This document shows positions 7,216 through 15,975 of a stretch of 64,000 nt of DNA, one piece after another. Every line of letters begins with the position of its first letter. Positions within the stretch are counted from its first letter, which is position 1. The position numbers and the translations under genes were made by a program. A model generated the notes under the pieces. That model was not told where the DNA came from. It searched no databases and saw only the letters and a list, made by a program, of their open reading frames with translations. Source of the DNA: Acinetobacter sp. CFCC 10889 (GTDB lineage Bacteria > Pseudomonadota > Gammaproteobacteria > Pseudomonadales > Moraxellaceae); assembly GCF_003268395.1 (NCBI RefSeq), contig NZ_LQXQ01000019.1, positions 1-64,000 of the forward strand, read 5' to 3'.

Positions 7216-7647
7216 TTATAAACAATAGGCTGTAGCTTCGATTTCAATCTGCATGGCAGGCAGTGCCAAACAAGGGACAGGAATTAGCGTACATGCAGGA
7301 AAAGCATGATTTTTCCATAAATGCTGCATTTCTTGAATTAAACTTTGATGTTTCTTTGCAGAATGATCGACAACTAAAATTCGCAAAATGGCGATATCAC
7401 GTAATGTTGCATCAACATCAGCCAAAGCAAGCTGTAAATTTGCAAAAGCCTGATGAGTTTGCACCGTAAAATCACTGGACAGTTGACCTTGTGGATTTTC
7501 ACCACCTTGACCTGAAATGTGCAGAATTCTTAAGAAATGTTTCACTTCAGCGATGTGACTATACGCAAATGCACGTGGATTATAAAGTGTGTTTGGGTTA
7601 ATGAGATTAAAGGCTTGAATGCTTGAGAGAGAGGATTTTGAATTCAT
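7216..7647 (-). CDS. Rid (YjgF/YER057c/UK114) family protein without the deaminase arginine
   Basis: The 143-residue protein has the Rid fold signature: ILHISGQGG near residue 45, a helical middle, and PACTLIPVPCLA leading to IEIEATA at the C-terminus. In RidA the motif is FPARSCVEV, whose Arg105 binds the carboxylate of enamine or imine substrates. Here that position is C119, so classic 2-aminoacrylate deaminase activity is not expected and it fits the Rid subgroups of unknown function. It is the first gene of a SoxR-promoter operon with an MFS transporter. Confidence 0.85.
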   Translation of the reverse strand: MNSKSSLSSIQAFNLINPNTLYNPRAFAYSHIAEVKHFLRILHISGQGGENPQGQLSSDFTVQTHQAFANLQLALADVDATLRDIAILRILVVDHSAKKHQSLIQEMQHLWKNHAFPACTLIPVPCLALPAMQIEIEATAYCL

Positions 7648-7685
7648 GATGTTGAACCATCTTGGCTTGAATTTTTGATTTTGCT

Positions 7686-7716
7686 AGTATCAAAGCTCAA
7701 GTTAACTTTAGGTCAA
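7686..7716 (-). promoter_or_regulatory. SoxR-controlled promoter of the Rid-like/MFS operon
   Basis: On the minus strand the -35 box TTGACC (7716-7711) and -10 box GATACT (7691-7686) are separated by 19 bases. This is the over-long spacer typical of MerR-family activated promoters. The spacer carries the dyad CCTAAAGTTAACTTGAGC, which differs little from the E. coli soxS SoxR box and keeps the same spacing to the -10. The soxR gene is divergent from it. Confidence 0.85.
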
Positions 7717-7736
7717 GCCTTTGAAGAGAAATTTTG

Positions 7737-8222
7737 ATGGAAAATAATGATATTCATACGTGGCTAAGCATTGGTGAGTTGGCAGAACGTAGTGGGGTGA
7801 GTGTGCCTACTGTTCGCTTCTATGAAGAAAAGCAATTAATTTGGAGTACACGCACACAAGGGAATCAACGGCGTTACCAACGTGCCATGCTTAGACGAAT
7901 CGCCATTATCAAAGTTGCGCAGCAAGTGGGGATTAGTCTGCAACAAGTCAACGAGGCATTTTCAGTCTTACCCAAACAGCAAATTGCTAGCAAAAAAGAT
8001 TGGGCAAAAATGTCGAAAAAATGGCAAGCACAACTTGATCAGCAGATCATTACCTTATTGCAATTACGTAACCAATTGGATAAATGCATTGGTTGTGGTT
8101 GCTTGTCATTAAAGCAATGTCCACTACGCAATCCCGATGATCAATTTGCGGAACAATCTTCAGGTGCACATTTTCAAAGTGTTTTATTGTCTTTACTCGA
8201 AAATGATGATGCTGAGCTTTAG
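7737..8222 (+). CDS. soxR: SoxR, redox-sensitive MerR-family activator with [2Fe-2S] cluster
   Basis: I used the ATG at 7737, behind a GAAGAGAA ribosome-binding site, rather than the TTG one codon upstream. Residues 10-48 form the MerR helix-turn-helix (SIGELAERSG, VPTVRFYEE). A dimerisation helix follows, and then the SoxR cluster motif CIGCGCLS..CPLRNP with C117, C120, C122 and C128. The cluster is oxidised by superoxide or redox-cycling drugs, which switches the activator on. It probably controls the divergent Rid-like/MFS operon and itself. The gene almost abuts the convergent ldcA-like gene (4 bases). Confidence 0.95.
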   Translation: MENNDIHTWLSIGELAERSGVSVPTVRFYEEKQLIWSTRTQGNQRRYQRAMLRRIAIIKVAQQVGISLQQVNEAFSVLPKQQIASKKDWAKMSKKWQAQLDQQIITLLQLRNQLDKCIGCGCLSLKQCPLRNPDDQFAEQSSGAHFQSVLLSLLENDDAEL

Positions 8223-8226
8223 ATGC

Positions 8227-9084
8227 TCAGTTGAGTATCGATAATACTGCCATTTTTACCCACCCAAATGGACGATTATGTTCACCATGTCCAAACCAGT
8301 CACATTGATATAATGGAATATTTAACGCTTCAAGATGCTCATTGATAATTTGCATCAAACTATGTGGCACATTTTTTTGTGGACAATGATAAAACTCACC
8401 AAGAATCACTGCTTTGAGCAAAGATGTATCTATACTTTGTAACAGCTGAACCAAACAACGCTCAATGCGATAATAAGGCTCACTCACATCTTCAAGCAGT
8501 AAAATAGAGGGTTGCTTAAGTTCTAAATGATAAGGTGTACCTTGTAAGCTACATAAAACTGTCAGATTTCCCCCCAAAACTTGTGCAGCACTGATATTGA
8601 AATCGTGTGCAAAACGATTCACAGGCGATAAAGCATAATTTTGTGTGGTTTGTGCATTTAATAATGCAATCGTTTTTAAAGCATCAGTAGAAAGTGGAGC
8701 ATTGTCTAAGTTTTTACAGGCAATTTCTTGAAAGACAGGGGCATGTATAGCATAACCACCATGCATCGCAACATAATTCAACAAAACCGTACTGTCAGAA
8801 TAGCCAATAATCGGTTTATTTAACATCCATTTGCCTAATTCGGGCAATAACATCGCTGCACCTGTACCACCACGTGCACACCAAATTGCATCGATCGTTG
8901 GATCTTCACAAGCTTTTTGTAAATCTTGAATACGCTGCTGCGTGTTACCTGCTAAATAACGATATTGTCCAAATACATGTTCAGCAAGACTGACTTGATG
9001 ACCTAAACGTTGCAACTTTTCTTGTGCAAGTTCAATCTTTTCAACATCTACACACGCACTTGGCGCTACAATTTGAAAATGCAT
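8227..9084 (-). CDS. ldcA: LD-carboxypeptidase (peptidase family S66, LdcA/MccF type)
   Basis: This 285-residue cytoplasmic enzyme should release the terminal D-Ala from murein tetrapeptides during peptidoglycan recycling. The S66 catalytic residues are present: nucleophile S96 in IIGYSDST, E198 in LLLEDVSE and H266 in DWFGHGEHNRP. The start VAPSACVD and the CARGGTGA loop are also typical. MccF-type immunity peptidases share the fold, so the exact substrate is less certain. It lies 3 bases downstream of the EamA pseudogene on the same strand, probably one transcript. Confidence 0.88.
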   Translation of the reverse strand: MHFQIVAPSACVDVEKIELAQEKLQRLGHQVSLAEHVFGQYRYLAGNTQQRIQDLQKACEDPTIDAIWCARGGTGAAMLLPELGKWMLNKPIIGYSDSTVLLNYVAMHGGYAIHAPVFQEIACKNLDNAPLSTDALKTIALLNAQTTQNYALSPVNRFAHDFNISAAQVLGGNLTVLCSLQGTPYHLELKQPSILLLEDVSEPYYRIERCLVQLLQSIDTSLLKAVILGEFYHCPQKNVPHSLMQIINEHLEALNIPLYQCDWFGHGEHNRPFGWVKMAVLSILN

Positions 9085-9087
9085 AAT

Positions 9088-10021
9088 TTACCTAGATGAT
9101 TGAGCAAGTTTCTTTTTTGACAAGGTAATCATCATGACACCAATGATATTCAAGATGCAACCTAGCCATTGAATTGTATTCATATGCTCGCCCAATAAAG
9201 CAACAGCCAAAATAATGGTCAGAATCGGTCCAATAGACCCGATCATTGCAGACTGTGCTGCCCCCAAACGGGAAATACTTTGTGCAATTAAAATAGTGGG
9301 GAGAACTGTGACCAATAATCCCAAAGCGATGCCATACCAAATAATTTCATTCGGTAATTGGGTGAGTAAAGTCAAAGGTTGCGGTGTTACGATCAGAAAA
9401 TGAGTTAATGTACCGATACAGGCGATGCTCAAAGCTAAACCTGTATAGTTCCACGAGCCAAAACGCACGATTAAACGAGGTGTTAATAACAGATATGCAG
9501 CAAAACTGATGGCACTTGCAAAGACCAAACTAACACCAAGCCAAAAATTTCCCTCATGTGGGACAGTGCTTTGTTCTTGCAACATCACAATCACAGTTCC
9601 GCCATAACTCAAAGCGATCGCAAAAATACTTTTAAAACTCAGTTTTTGCTTATAAATAGCACAAGAGGCTAAAACGGTTAAAGTTGGATATAAAAATAAA
9701 ATGATCCTTTCTAAAGATGCGCTGATGTACATCAAACCTGAAAAGTCTAACCAACTGGAAAAATAATAGCCAAGTAAACCTGCAAAGACCAACAAGCCCC
9801 AATCTTTCATTGCAATATTTTGGCTATGTTTACGGTTCAACCAACACAGCAGCAAAAAAAATGGCAAAGCACTTGCCATACGTAGCGCCATGAGCACCGT
9901 ACCATCAACTAAAGGAGATAAGGCATAGGCTTGTTATGAAAATTGCTTTGGTGCTAAACAGGAATGCTGCCCCTAAAGCAAACAAGGAGCCCCATTGCAC
10001 GCTAGATAAAGAAAGTTTCAT
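9088..10021 (-). pseudogene. EamA/DMT family transporter gene with an N-terminal frameshift
   Basis: The intact part (9088-9897) encodes about nine transmembrane helices of an EamA (drug/metabolite) transporter. The true start appears to be ATG 10021, whose frame encodes VQWGSLFALGAAFLFSTKAIF, the normal first helix, and then hits a stop. Reading resumes in another frame (QAYALSPLVDGTVLMALRMA) if two bases are restored at about 9935, turning ATAACAA into ATAAAACAA. The repaired protein would be 311 residues, a normal EamA length. Either the gene is inactive, it uses the GTG at 9897 to make a short form, or this is a sequencing error. Confidence 0.75.
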
Positions 10022-10907
10022 AGAGTGACCATTACACAAGAAAGAATGCGCTGAGCATGTTTGTATTTGAGTATAAATGTTCTTAATTTAGAGATGAAAT
10101 GCAAAAAAAGAATTAATTTCATCACAATATGGAATGTAAAATTCCTTGAATTGTCATGTTTCAGCTTTAAGCTCAAGAAATACTGGTTTTACGTGACTTA
10201 ACAGAGAAAAAGTAGTCTGCCGCAAAAACGCACTAAAAATGTGCATATTATGCCAAAGTGTTTCAATAATGCTATTTAGTCATCATTTGGCAAAATGGCG
10301 AATAAAAAAATTAAAAAAAAATTTGTATTTTAAATTGTGGTAAAAATAGCCGATTTGAGATATTTCACCCAAGTACTTTTATTTATTAATGAAATTAAAA
10401 AAAGTAATGATAAAATTCTTGCATAATTGACCAGTTTTGTATGAAATTAAGTCAATAAAATGAGAGAGATAACACGCTAAAATTGTCAGAAAGGCGAATT
10501 TAGAAAATTATGTAGATAAAAAGCTTGTTTTCTAAATAAATATCTAAAAGTGATTAAGATGAATTTTATAGGTCTAAGTGTAGCAAAAGCCAATTTTATG
10601 TTGCTGTTGAATCTGACACTTGGTATTTAAAGTCATCATAATCGACACAAAATATTCTATTTTTAATTTTTTGATTGAAAAACGCACTAAAATACAGCAA
10701 GCATTATTAAGCTAAGTAAATATTCAATATGTTTTAAATTTATAAAAGTGAATCATGAGTTCAAAATAATCACATTTATTAAATAAATATTGGGTAGTAT
10801 TTTAAAAAAGTTCAATTAGAATCCAAAAATTAGAAGAAAACGCATCCTAGGGGGAGACATCGTTCACACGATGTTTACTTGAAGAAAAATTAGCTTGAGG
10901 AACGCTC
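10022..10907. other. 886-base AT-rich gene-free region upstream of pntAA
   Basis: I see no open frame, RNA gene or clear terminator here. It contains two copies of AAAAACGCACTAAAA (10224-10238 and 10678-10692). A hairpin ACATCGT-TCAC-ACGATGT lies at 10858-10875, just before the pntAA ribosome-binding site. The AT content is higher than in the flanks. Confidence 0.6.
10858..10875 (+). promoter_or_regulatory. Hairpin in the pntAA 5' leader
   Basis: A perfect 7-base stem with loop TCAC lies 32 bases before the ATG. It may affect translation or RNA stability. No riboswitch family is recognised. Confidence 0.35.
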
Positions 10908-12035
10908 ATGCAGATCGGAATCCCAACCGAAACTGTCGTCGGAGAAAGTCGTGTAGCTGCTACACCTGAGACAGTAAAAAAGTTGATCAGTGCTGGTCAT
11001 AACGTAATCATTGAACGTGGAGCAGGTGTTAGAGCCGCTTATATTGACAGTGCTTATGAACAGGTCGGTGCAAAAATTACGGATGATGCCTATACAGGCA
11101 GTCAATTGATTTTGAAAGTTCGTGCACCTAAAGGTGAGGAAATTCAGAAACTTGCTCCTAATACAACTATTGTTGCAATGTTTGATCCATACCGTAACCC
11201 TGACCTTGACCAATTTGCATTACAACAAGTGTCTGCATTTGCGCTAGAGCTTTTGCCACGTACATTGTCACGTGCGCAAAACATGGATGTCTTGTCATCA
11301 CAAGCCAACCTTGCAGGTTATAAGTCAGTGTTGTTAGCTGCTGCGGAATATCAACGTATGTTCCCGATGTTAATGACAGCGGCAGGGACTGTAAAACCTG
11401 CACGTGTCGTGATCATGGGTGTTGGTGTTGCTGGTCTGCAAGCAATTGCAACAGCGAAACGTTTGGGTGCTGTCGTTGAAGCAACAGATTTACGTCCAAC
11501 TGCACGTGACCAAGTGGAATCACTTGGTGGTAAGTGGCTAGATGTACCAATGTCTGATGAAGAAAAACAAAAAGCCGCTGATGCTGCAAAAAATGGTTAT
11601 GGTTGGATGCCGGGTGAAGAATATATCCGTGATCAAGCCATCATCGTGGATAAAGCTGTGTCGAATGCAGACATCGTGATTACTACGGCATTATTGCCAG
11701 GTCGTGATGCACCTCGTTTAATCAAGGCTGAAACTGTTGCCAAAATGAAACCAGGTTCAATCATCCTTGATATGGCGGTTGAGTCAGGTGGTAATGTTGA
11801 AGGTTCTAAGTGTGGTGAAAATGTGGTGACTGACAATGGTGTAACCATTTTAGGTATTCCAAATATCCCTGCGACTGTGTCTACAGAAGCATCTGCACTA
11901 TATGCACGTAACGTGTTTAATTTCGTTGATACTTTATTTGATCAAGATAAAAACTTTAAATTGAATCAAGAAGACGAAATTCAAAAAGCACTTCTGGTAA
12001 CTCATGGCGGTCAAGTACTGCTCAAGCGTGGTTAA
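10908..12035 (+). CDS. pntA: NAD(P) transhydrogenase subunit alpha part 1 (PntAA)
   Basis: This soluble NAD(H)-binding domain (dI) of proton-translocating transhydrogenase passes hydride from NADH to NADP+. The 375 residues hold the AlaDH/PNT N-terminal domain (from MQIGIPTE) and the nucleotide-binding GVGVAG motif at 171-176, followed by ATDLRP. The mobile [18 protein letters not shown] region at 122-139 contacts NAD(H). It is a separate polypeptide because alpha is split in Acinetobacter. A GAGGAA ribosome-binding site precedes the start, and pntAB follows after 11 bases. Confidence 0.97.
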   Translation: MQIGIPTETVVGESRVAATPETVKKLISAGHNVIIERGAGVRAAYIDSAYEQVGAKITDDAYTGSQLILKVRAPKGEEIQKLAPNTTIVAMFDPYRNPDLDQFALQQVSAFALELLPRTLSRAQNMDVLSSQANLAGYKSVLLAAAEYQRMFPMLMTAAGTVKPARVVIMGVGVAGLQAIATAKRLGAVVEATDLRPTARDQVESLGGKWLDVPMSDEEKQKAADAAKNGYGWMPGEEYIRDQAIIVDKAVSNADIVITTALLPGRDAPRLIKAETVAKMKPGSIILDMAVESGGNVEGSKCGENVVTDNGVTILGIPNIPATVSTEASALYARNVFNFVDTLFDQDKNFKLNQEDEIQKALLVTHGGQVLLKRG

Positions 12036-12046
12036 GGAGAGTCATC

Positions 12047-12367
12047 ATGGTTGAAACTATTACTATTTTCGTCTTAGCCATCTTTGTTGGTTACTATGTG
12101 GTTTGGGGTGTAACACCTGCATTACATACACCATTGATGGCAGTAACGAATGCATTGTCTTCGATCATTATTGTCGGTGCAATGATTCAAACTGTGGGTA
12201 TTCCAGGTGTTGTGGATGCCAATGTACAGTTCCAAGATATTAATGTTGTAAGTGTACTTGGTGCAGTTGCAGTGTTTTTGGCAAGTATTAACATTTTTGG
12301 TGGCTTCGCAGTGACTGCGCGTATGCTTGAAATGTTTAAGCCTAAGCAAAAGAAAAAAGAGGGCTAA
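12047..12367 (+). CDS. NAD(P) transhydrogenase subunit alpha part 2 (PntAB)
   Basis: This 106-residue membrane protein supplies the first helices of the proton channel (dII). It has an N-terminal helix (about 5-20), two further hydrophobic segments ending in [14 protein letters not shown], and a lysine-rich cytoplasmic tail. An AAGGAG ribosome-binding site precedes it, and it stands between pntAA and pntB with gaps of 11 and 3 bases. Translation should be coordinated so that all three parts are made in equal amounts. Confidence 0.95.
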   Translation: MVETITIFVLAIFVGYYVVWGVTPALHTPLMAVTNALSSIIIVGAMIQTVGIPGVVDANVQFQDINVVSVLGAVAVFLASINIFGGFAVTARMLEMFKPKQKKKEG

Positions 12368-12370
12368 TGA

Positions 12371-13825
12371 ATGGAATTTATTCGTGAAAATGCGGACTGG
12401 TTCTACCTGATTGGTGCTGTCCTCTTTATTATGACTTTGCGTGGTTTGTCTGGTCCTAAAACTGCGATTCAAGGTAACCGTTATGGTATGGTCGCAATGG
12501 CGATCGCTGTAATCACGACGTTCTTTGTTGCAGATCATCCAGTGATTTGGATGATTGGTGGGGCAATGGTACTAGGTGCAGTCGTGGGTATTGCCCGTGC
12601 TCGTACAGTACCAATGACACAAATGCCTGAAACTGTTGCATTAATGCACTCATTGGTGGGTTTGGCTGCGGTTTTGATTGCGATTGCTGCGATTCTGCAT
12701 AACAACCAATTAACAGCTCTATTTGCACAAAATGAAGCAGCTTTAACAGCAGCAGGTGTACAACATGCGCACATGAGCAATGTTCATTTATTTGAATTGT
12801 TCGTGGGTTGTTTTGTTGGTGCGATCACGTTTACAGCATCCGTATTTGCTTATGGTAAATTGGCTGCGAAAAAGTGGGCAAAAACGATTTCAGGTGCATG
12901 GGTTAAACCTGTACAAGCGATCATCTTCATTGCAATGTTAGTCTGTGGTGTATATTTCTTCACGACAGGTAATATGCAAGCATTCTGGGCGATGACTGCA
13001 CTTGCATTAGTATTTGGTTGGGTTTGGATTGCACCTGTTGGTGGTGGTGATATGCCAGTTGTGGTATCACTTCTCAACTCATTCTCTGGTTGGGCTGCGG
13101 CAGGTATTGGTTTTACGCTTGAAAACAACATGTTGATTGTTGCGGGTTCGCTTGTTGGTTCATCAGGTGCGATTCTGTCTTACATTATGTGTAAAGCCAT
13201 GAACCGTTCAATCATCAACGTATTGTTTGGTGGTGCGATGGGTGGTGCGGCTGCACCGACTGCAGGTGCTGGTGAGCAAGTTCAACGTAACCATCGTTCA
13301 GGTTCTGCGGATGATGCTGGCTTCTTGATGTCAAATGCGGACAGCGTTGTGATTGTACCGGGTTATGGTATGGCGCAAGGTCGTGCACAAAATGCCGTAA
13401 AAGAATTGGCAAATACATTGAAAGAACAAGGTGTAACGGTACGCTTTGCGATTCACCCTGTAGCAGGTCGTATGCCTGGTCACATGAATGTATTGCTTGC
13501 TGAAGCTGATGTGCCGTATGAAGACATTTTGGAAATGGATGAAATCAACTCAGATTTCCCTGCGACAGATGTAGTACTTGTGATTGGTGCGAATGATGTT
13601 GTTAACCCTGCAGCAAAAGATGATCCAAGCTCTCCAATTTATGGTATGCCGATCCTTGAAGCACATAAAGCACGTACGATTATGGTGATCAAACGCTCTA
13701 TGGCGACAGGTTATGCTGGCTTAGATAATGACTTGTTCTATAACGATAAAACAATGATGATCTTCGGTGATGCGAAGAAAGTTGTGGAAGATATGACTAA
13801 AGCGATTAATGGCGGTGGTCACTAA
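12371..13825 (+). CDS. pntB: NAD(P) transhydrogenase subunit beta (PntB)
   Basis: The 484-residue inner-membrane subunit has about nine helices in residues 1-275, including H93 in ALMHSLVG, the likely proton-channel histidine. The NADP(H)-binding dIII domain follows, from about 300. dIII shows GYGMAQ at 331-336, GRMPGHMNVLLAEA and GANDVVNPAA. With PntAA and PntAB it forms the proton-driven enzyme that makes NADPH for biosynthesis and oxidative-stress defence. The operon ends at a strong terminator 47 bases downstream. Confidence 0.97.
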   Translation: MEFIRENADWFYLIGAVLFIMTLRGLSGPKTAIQGNRYGMVAMAIAVITTFFVADHPVIWMIGGAMVLGAVVGIARARTVPMTQMPETVALMHSLVGLAAVLIAIAAILHNNQLTALFAQNEAALTAAGVQHAHMSNVHLFELFVGCFVGAITFTASVFAYGKLAAKKWAKTISGAWVKPVQAIIFIAMLVCGVYFFTTGNMQAFWAMTALALVFGWVWIAPVGGGDMPVVVSLLNSFSGWAAAGIGFTLENNMLIVAGSLVGSSGAILSYIMCKAMNRSIINVLFGGAMGGAAAPTAGAGEQVQRNHRSGSADDAGFLMSNADSVVIVPGYGMAQGRAQNAVKELANTLKEQGVTVRFAIHPVAGRMPGHMNVLLAEADVPYEDILEMDEINSDFPATDVVLVIGANDVVNPAAKDDPSSPIYGMPILEAHKARTIMVIKRSMATGYAGLDNDLFYNDKTMMIFGDAKKVVEDMTKAINGGGH

Positions 13826-14192
13826 GTGTAGCTTCTAAAAGTCTCTCTTTTGTGAGAGGGATTCAGAAATCAAAACCACCTTCGGGTGGTTTTTTAATAT
13901 CCTATAAATAAATGATATGCATGTAGCACATTTACTGATTTTGAAAGGATTAGATAAAATTTATTGCTCTAAATGTATCTATTATTTGGGTTTTATGAGA
14001 AATTAAAAAAGTGATGAATGTCTGATAATGAAATTAATATGTGAAATGTTTTAATTAAGTAAAAGTCATTTGCTAAACTATGGTAAATTTCAATTAAATA
14101 GATTGTTTGAAAAATAATAAAAATGTACGAAATCTTAAATTAGTGTGGTTAAGGTCGGGGCATCCAAAAAATAGGATGAGTAACTTGGGGGT
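13826..14192. other. Intergenic region between pntB and amt
   Basis: It holds the pnt terminator (13872-13896) and about 300 AT-rich bases that should contain the amt promoter. I see no NtrC or RpoN site (no GG-N10-GC element I can defend) and no small gene. Confidence 0.6.
13872..13896 (+). terminator. Rho-independent terminator of the pnt operon
   Basis: A 9-base stem AAAACCACC / GGTGGTTTT with a TTCG tetraloop is followed by a T run. Confidence 0.9.
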
Positions 14193-15425
14193 ATGTTGGG
14201 TTGGGCATCATTTATGAAACGATTTTTTCTGTGTTTTCTACTACTTTTAAGCTCAACATTAAGTCATAGTTTAACCACTGTATCGCCAACAGGTTTTAAT
14301 GCGTTCAATACTTTGTCTGACTTGTCCTTGATTGTTTTAGGCACGCTATTTTTACTCATGACACAGGTGGGTTTTGCTGTGCTTGAGGGGGGCTATATTA
14401 AAAATTCTAAGGCGATGTATAACTTGGGGATAAGTTATTTGTCAGCTTTATTGGGAAATACTTTATATCTTATTTTTTGTTTTATCTTGGTTTTTTGGGG
14501 TGTTTTAGAAACAGAGAATAATAATCATTATATAGGTTTGTATTGGTGGCAGTGGCAGATTTTTATTTTCTATATTTTAATGTCTTCAACGATCACCACC
14601 ATTGTTGGCAGAATTATTCCAATTAATTTGTCCTCTAAAGTGTACTGGGTCGTAGGATTAATAGTCTCAGGTATTATATTTCCAATTTTGAGTGTTTCTG
14701 TTTGGGGGGATATTTTATTTGATCGGCATTGGCTTAAGGATTTAGGCTTCACTGATTATGCTGGTGCTACAGTGATTCATTCTTTTGCTGCATGGATTGT
14801 GCTAGCGGGTTATTTGGTGTTTTGGCAGCACCATCAAGAACATCCAAAGGAAACGTATTATATTTTTCAAGAGCAAAAAGTTCTGATTTTTTCTTTGGCT
14901 GGTTTTGTTTTATGGTTGGCTTGGTCATGTTTGAATGTAGCATTTATTACAGGAATGGTCATTGATATCACAACCGTCTTAATTAATATTATTGCTGTGG
15001 TGACGGGTGTTTGTATTGCGATGTTAGTTGCTGCTTTTATTGATGCAAAATATATAAAACGAGATATTTTGATTAAAGCACTGTTTGGTGGTTTGGTTGC
15101 AATCACTGCAAGTTGTGGTTTGATTAGTGGATACATGGCGTTTATTGTGGGGTTGGTTGCTGCAGGCATGACATTGGTATTGCCAACATTATTGCGACCT
15201 TGGATTCGGATTCGTAGTGTTGCTGATGTGTTGGTGATCCATGGTTGTTGCGGGGTTTGGGGAACTTTAGCAGTATTGATGAATCAGTTTGAGCATCATC
15301 CAATTGGAGTGAGTTTGAAATTTCAACTTTTAGGCATCGTGTTTACATTTATTTTGGGTTTTGGTGTGATGTATTGGGTGTTTCGATGGATTGCATTTCA
15401 TTCTAATTGGATGAATACGGAATAA
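14193..15425 (+). CDS. amt: Divergent ammonium transporter (Amt/Rh family)
   Basis: The 410-residue protein has an N-terminal signal-like helix and about 11 membrane segments, the usual Amt length. Pore residues are recognisable: D188 and H196 in DYAGATVIHS and the second pore histidine H350 in LVIHGCCGVWG. The normally well-conserved FGFNGGS region is replaced by VLWLAWSCLNVAF, so it is a distant member. I kept ATG 14193 because GGGGG lies just before it; ATG 14214 is possible. No glnK is adjacent, unlike most amtB loci, so PII control cannot be assumed. Confidence 0.85.
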   Translation: MLGWASFMKRFFLCFLLLLSSTLSHSLTTVSPTGFNAFNTLSDLSLIVLGTLFLLMTQVGFAVLEGGYIKNSKAMYNLGISYLSALLGNTLYLIFCFILVFWGVLETENNNHYIGLYWWQWQIFIFYILMSSTITTIVGRIIPINLSSKVYWVVGLIVSGIIFPILSVSVWGDILFDRHWLKDLGFTDYAGATVIHSFAAWIVLAGYLVFWQHHQEHPKETYYIFQEQKVLIFSLAGFVLWLAWSCLNVAFITGMVIDITTVLINIIAVVTGVCIAMLVAAFIDAKYIKRDILIKALFGGLVAITASCGLISGYMAFIVGLVAAGMTLVLPTLLRPWIRIRSVADVLVIHGCCGVWGTLAVLMNQFEHHPIGVSLKFQLLGIVFTFILGFGVMYWVFRWIAFHSNWMNTE

Positions 15426-15452
15426 AAAAGCGATCACTGTGGACCGCTTTTG
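15424..15452. terminator. Terminator between amt and rsfS (convergent genes)
   Basis: An imperfect stem AAAAGCGATC / GACCGCTTTT overlaps the end of amt and is followed by TGTTTTT on the plus strand. Confidence 0.6.
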
Positions 15453-15472
15453 TTTTTATATATCTAGGATAT

Positions 15473-15874
15473 TTATGCCACGTGTTCAGGTGTGGTGCGC
15501 CATAAGCTTTCAAGATCATAGAATTTACGTGCTGTTGGTAGCATAACATGCACAACAATCAATCCAAGATCAATTAAAATCCATTCAGCATCACGTTCAC
15601 CTTCGACACCGATCGGGCGAAAGCCTGCTTTACGTGCTTCTTCAGCAACATTGTCAGCAAGTGCTTTAACATGACGTGTTGATGTGCCGCTTGCAATCAC
15701 AAGGGCATCTGCAACATTGCTAATGCTGCTAACGTCAAGTTCAAGAATATCTTTGGCTTTTACATCTAGTAGAGCTTCGTGTACAACTTTTAAGCAAGTT
15801 TGTACATCTTGTTTGTGAGAATTCATTGCAAGTTCAAGAGAATTAGAAGCGCTGGGCGATGGTTCTAAATTCAT
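15473..15874 (-). CDS. rsfS: Ribosomal silencing factor RsfS
   Basis: RsfS binds L14 (uL14) on the 50S subunit and blocks subunit joining in starvation. The domain covers about residues 20-130 with the family motifs KAKDILELDVS, ADALVIASGTSTRHVKALADN, GVEGERDAEWILIDLG and ARKFYDLESLW. The first 16 residues are extra; MNSHKQD at 15826 is an alternative start. It is usually next to nadD, but here it follows the hyi gene after about 100 bases. Confidence 0.95.
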   Translation of the reverse strand: MNLEPSPSASNSLELAMNSHKQDVQTCLKVVHEALLDVKAKDILELDVSSISNVADALVIASGTSTRHVKALADNVAEEARKAGFRPIGVEGERDAEWILIDLGLIVVHVMLPTARKFYDLESLWRTTPEHVA

Positions 15875-15975
15875 GGTAAGGTATATTTTCCAGACAATTA
15901 CTCATCCTCTAATATAACGCTTTTGTCTCATAAATTCAAATTTATACGCCCAATCATTGTGGATATTTTTTAAGC

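Noticed and set aside
8212..8230. Stem CTGAGC / GCTCAG at the soxR-ldcA junction as a terminator
   Set aside because: No T run follows on either strand and the stem is only six bases.
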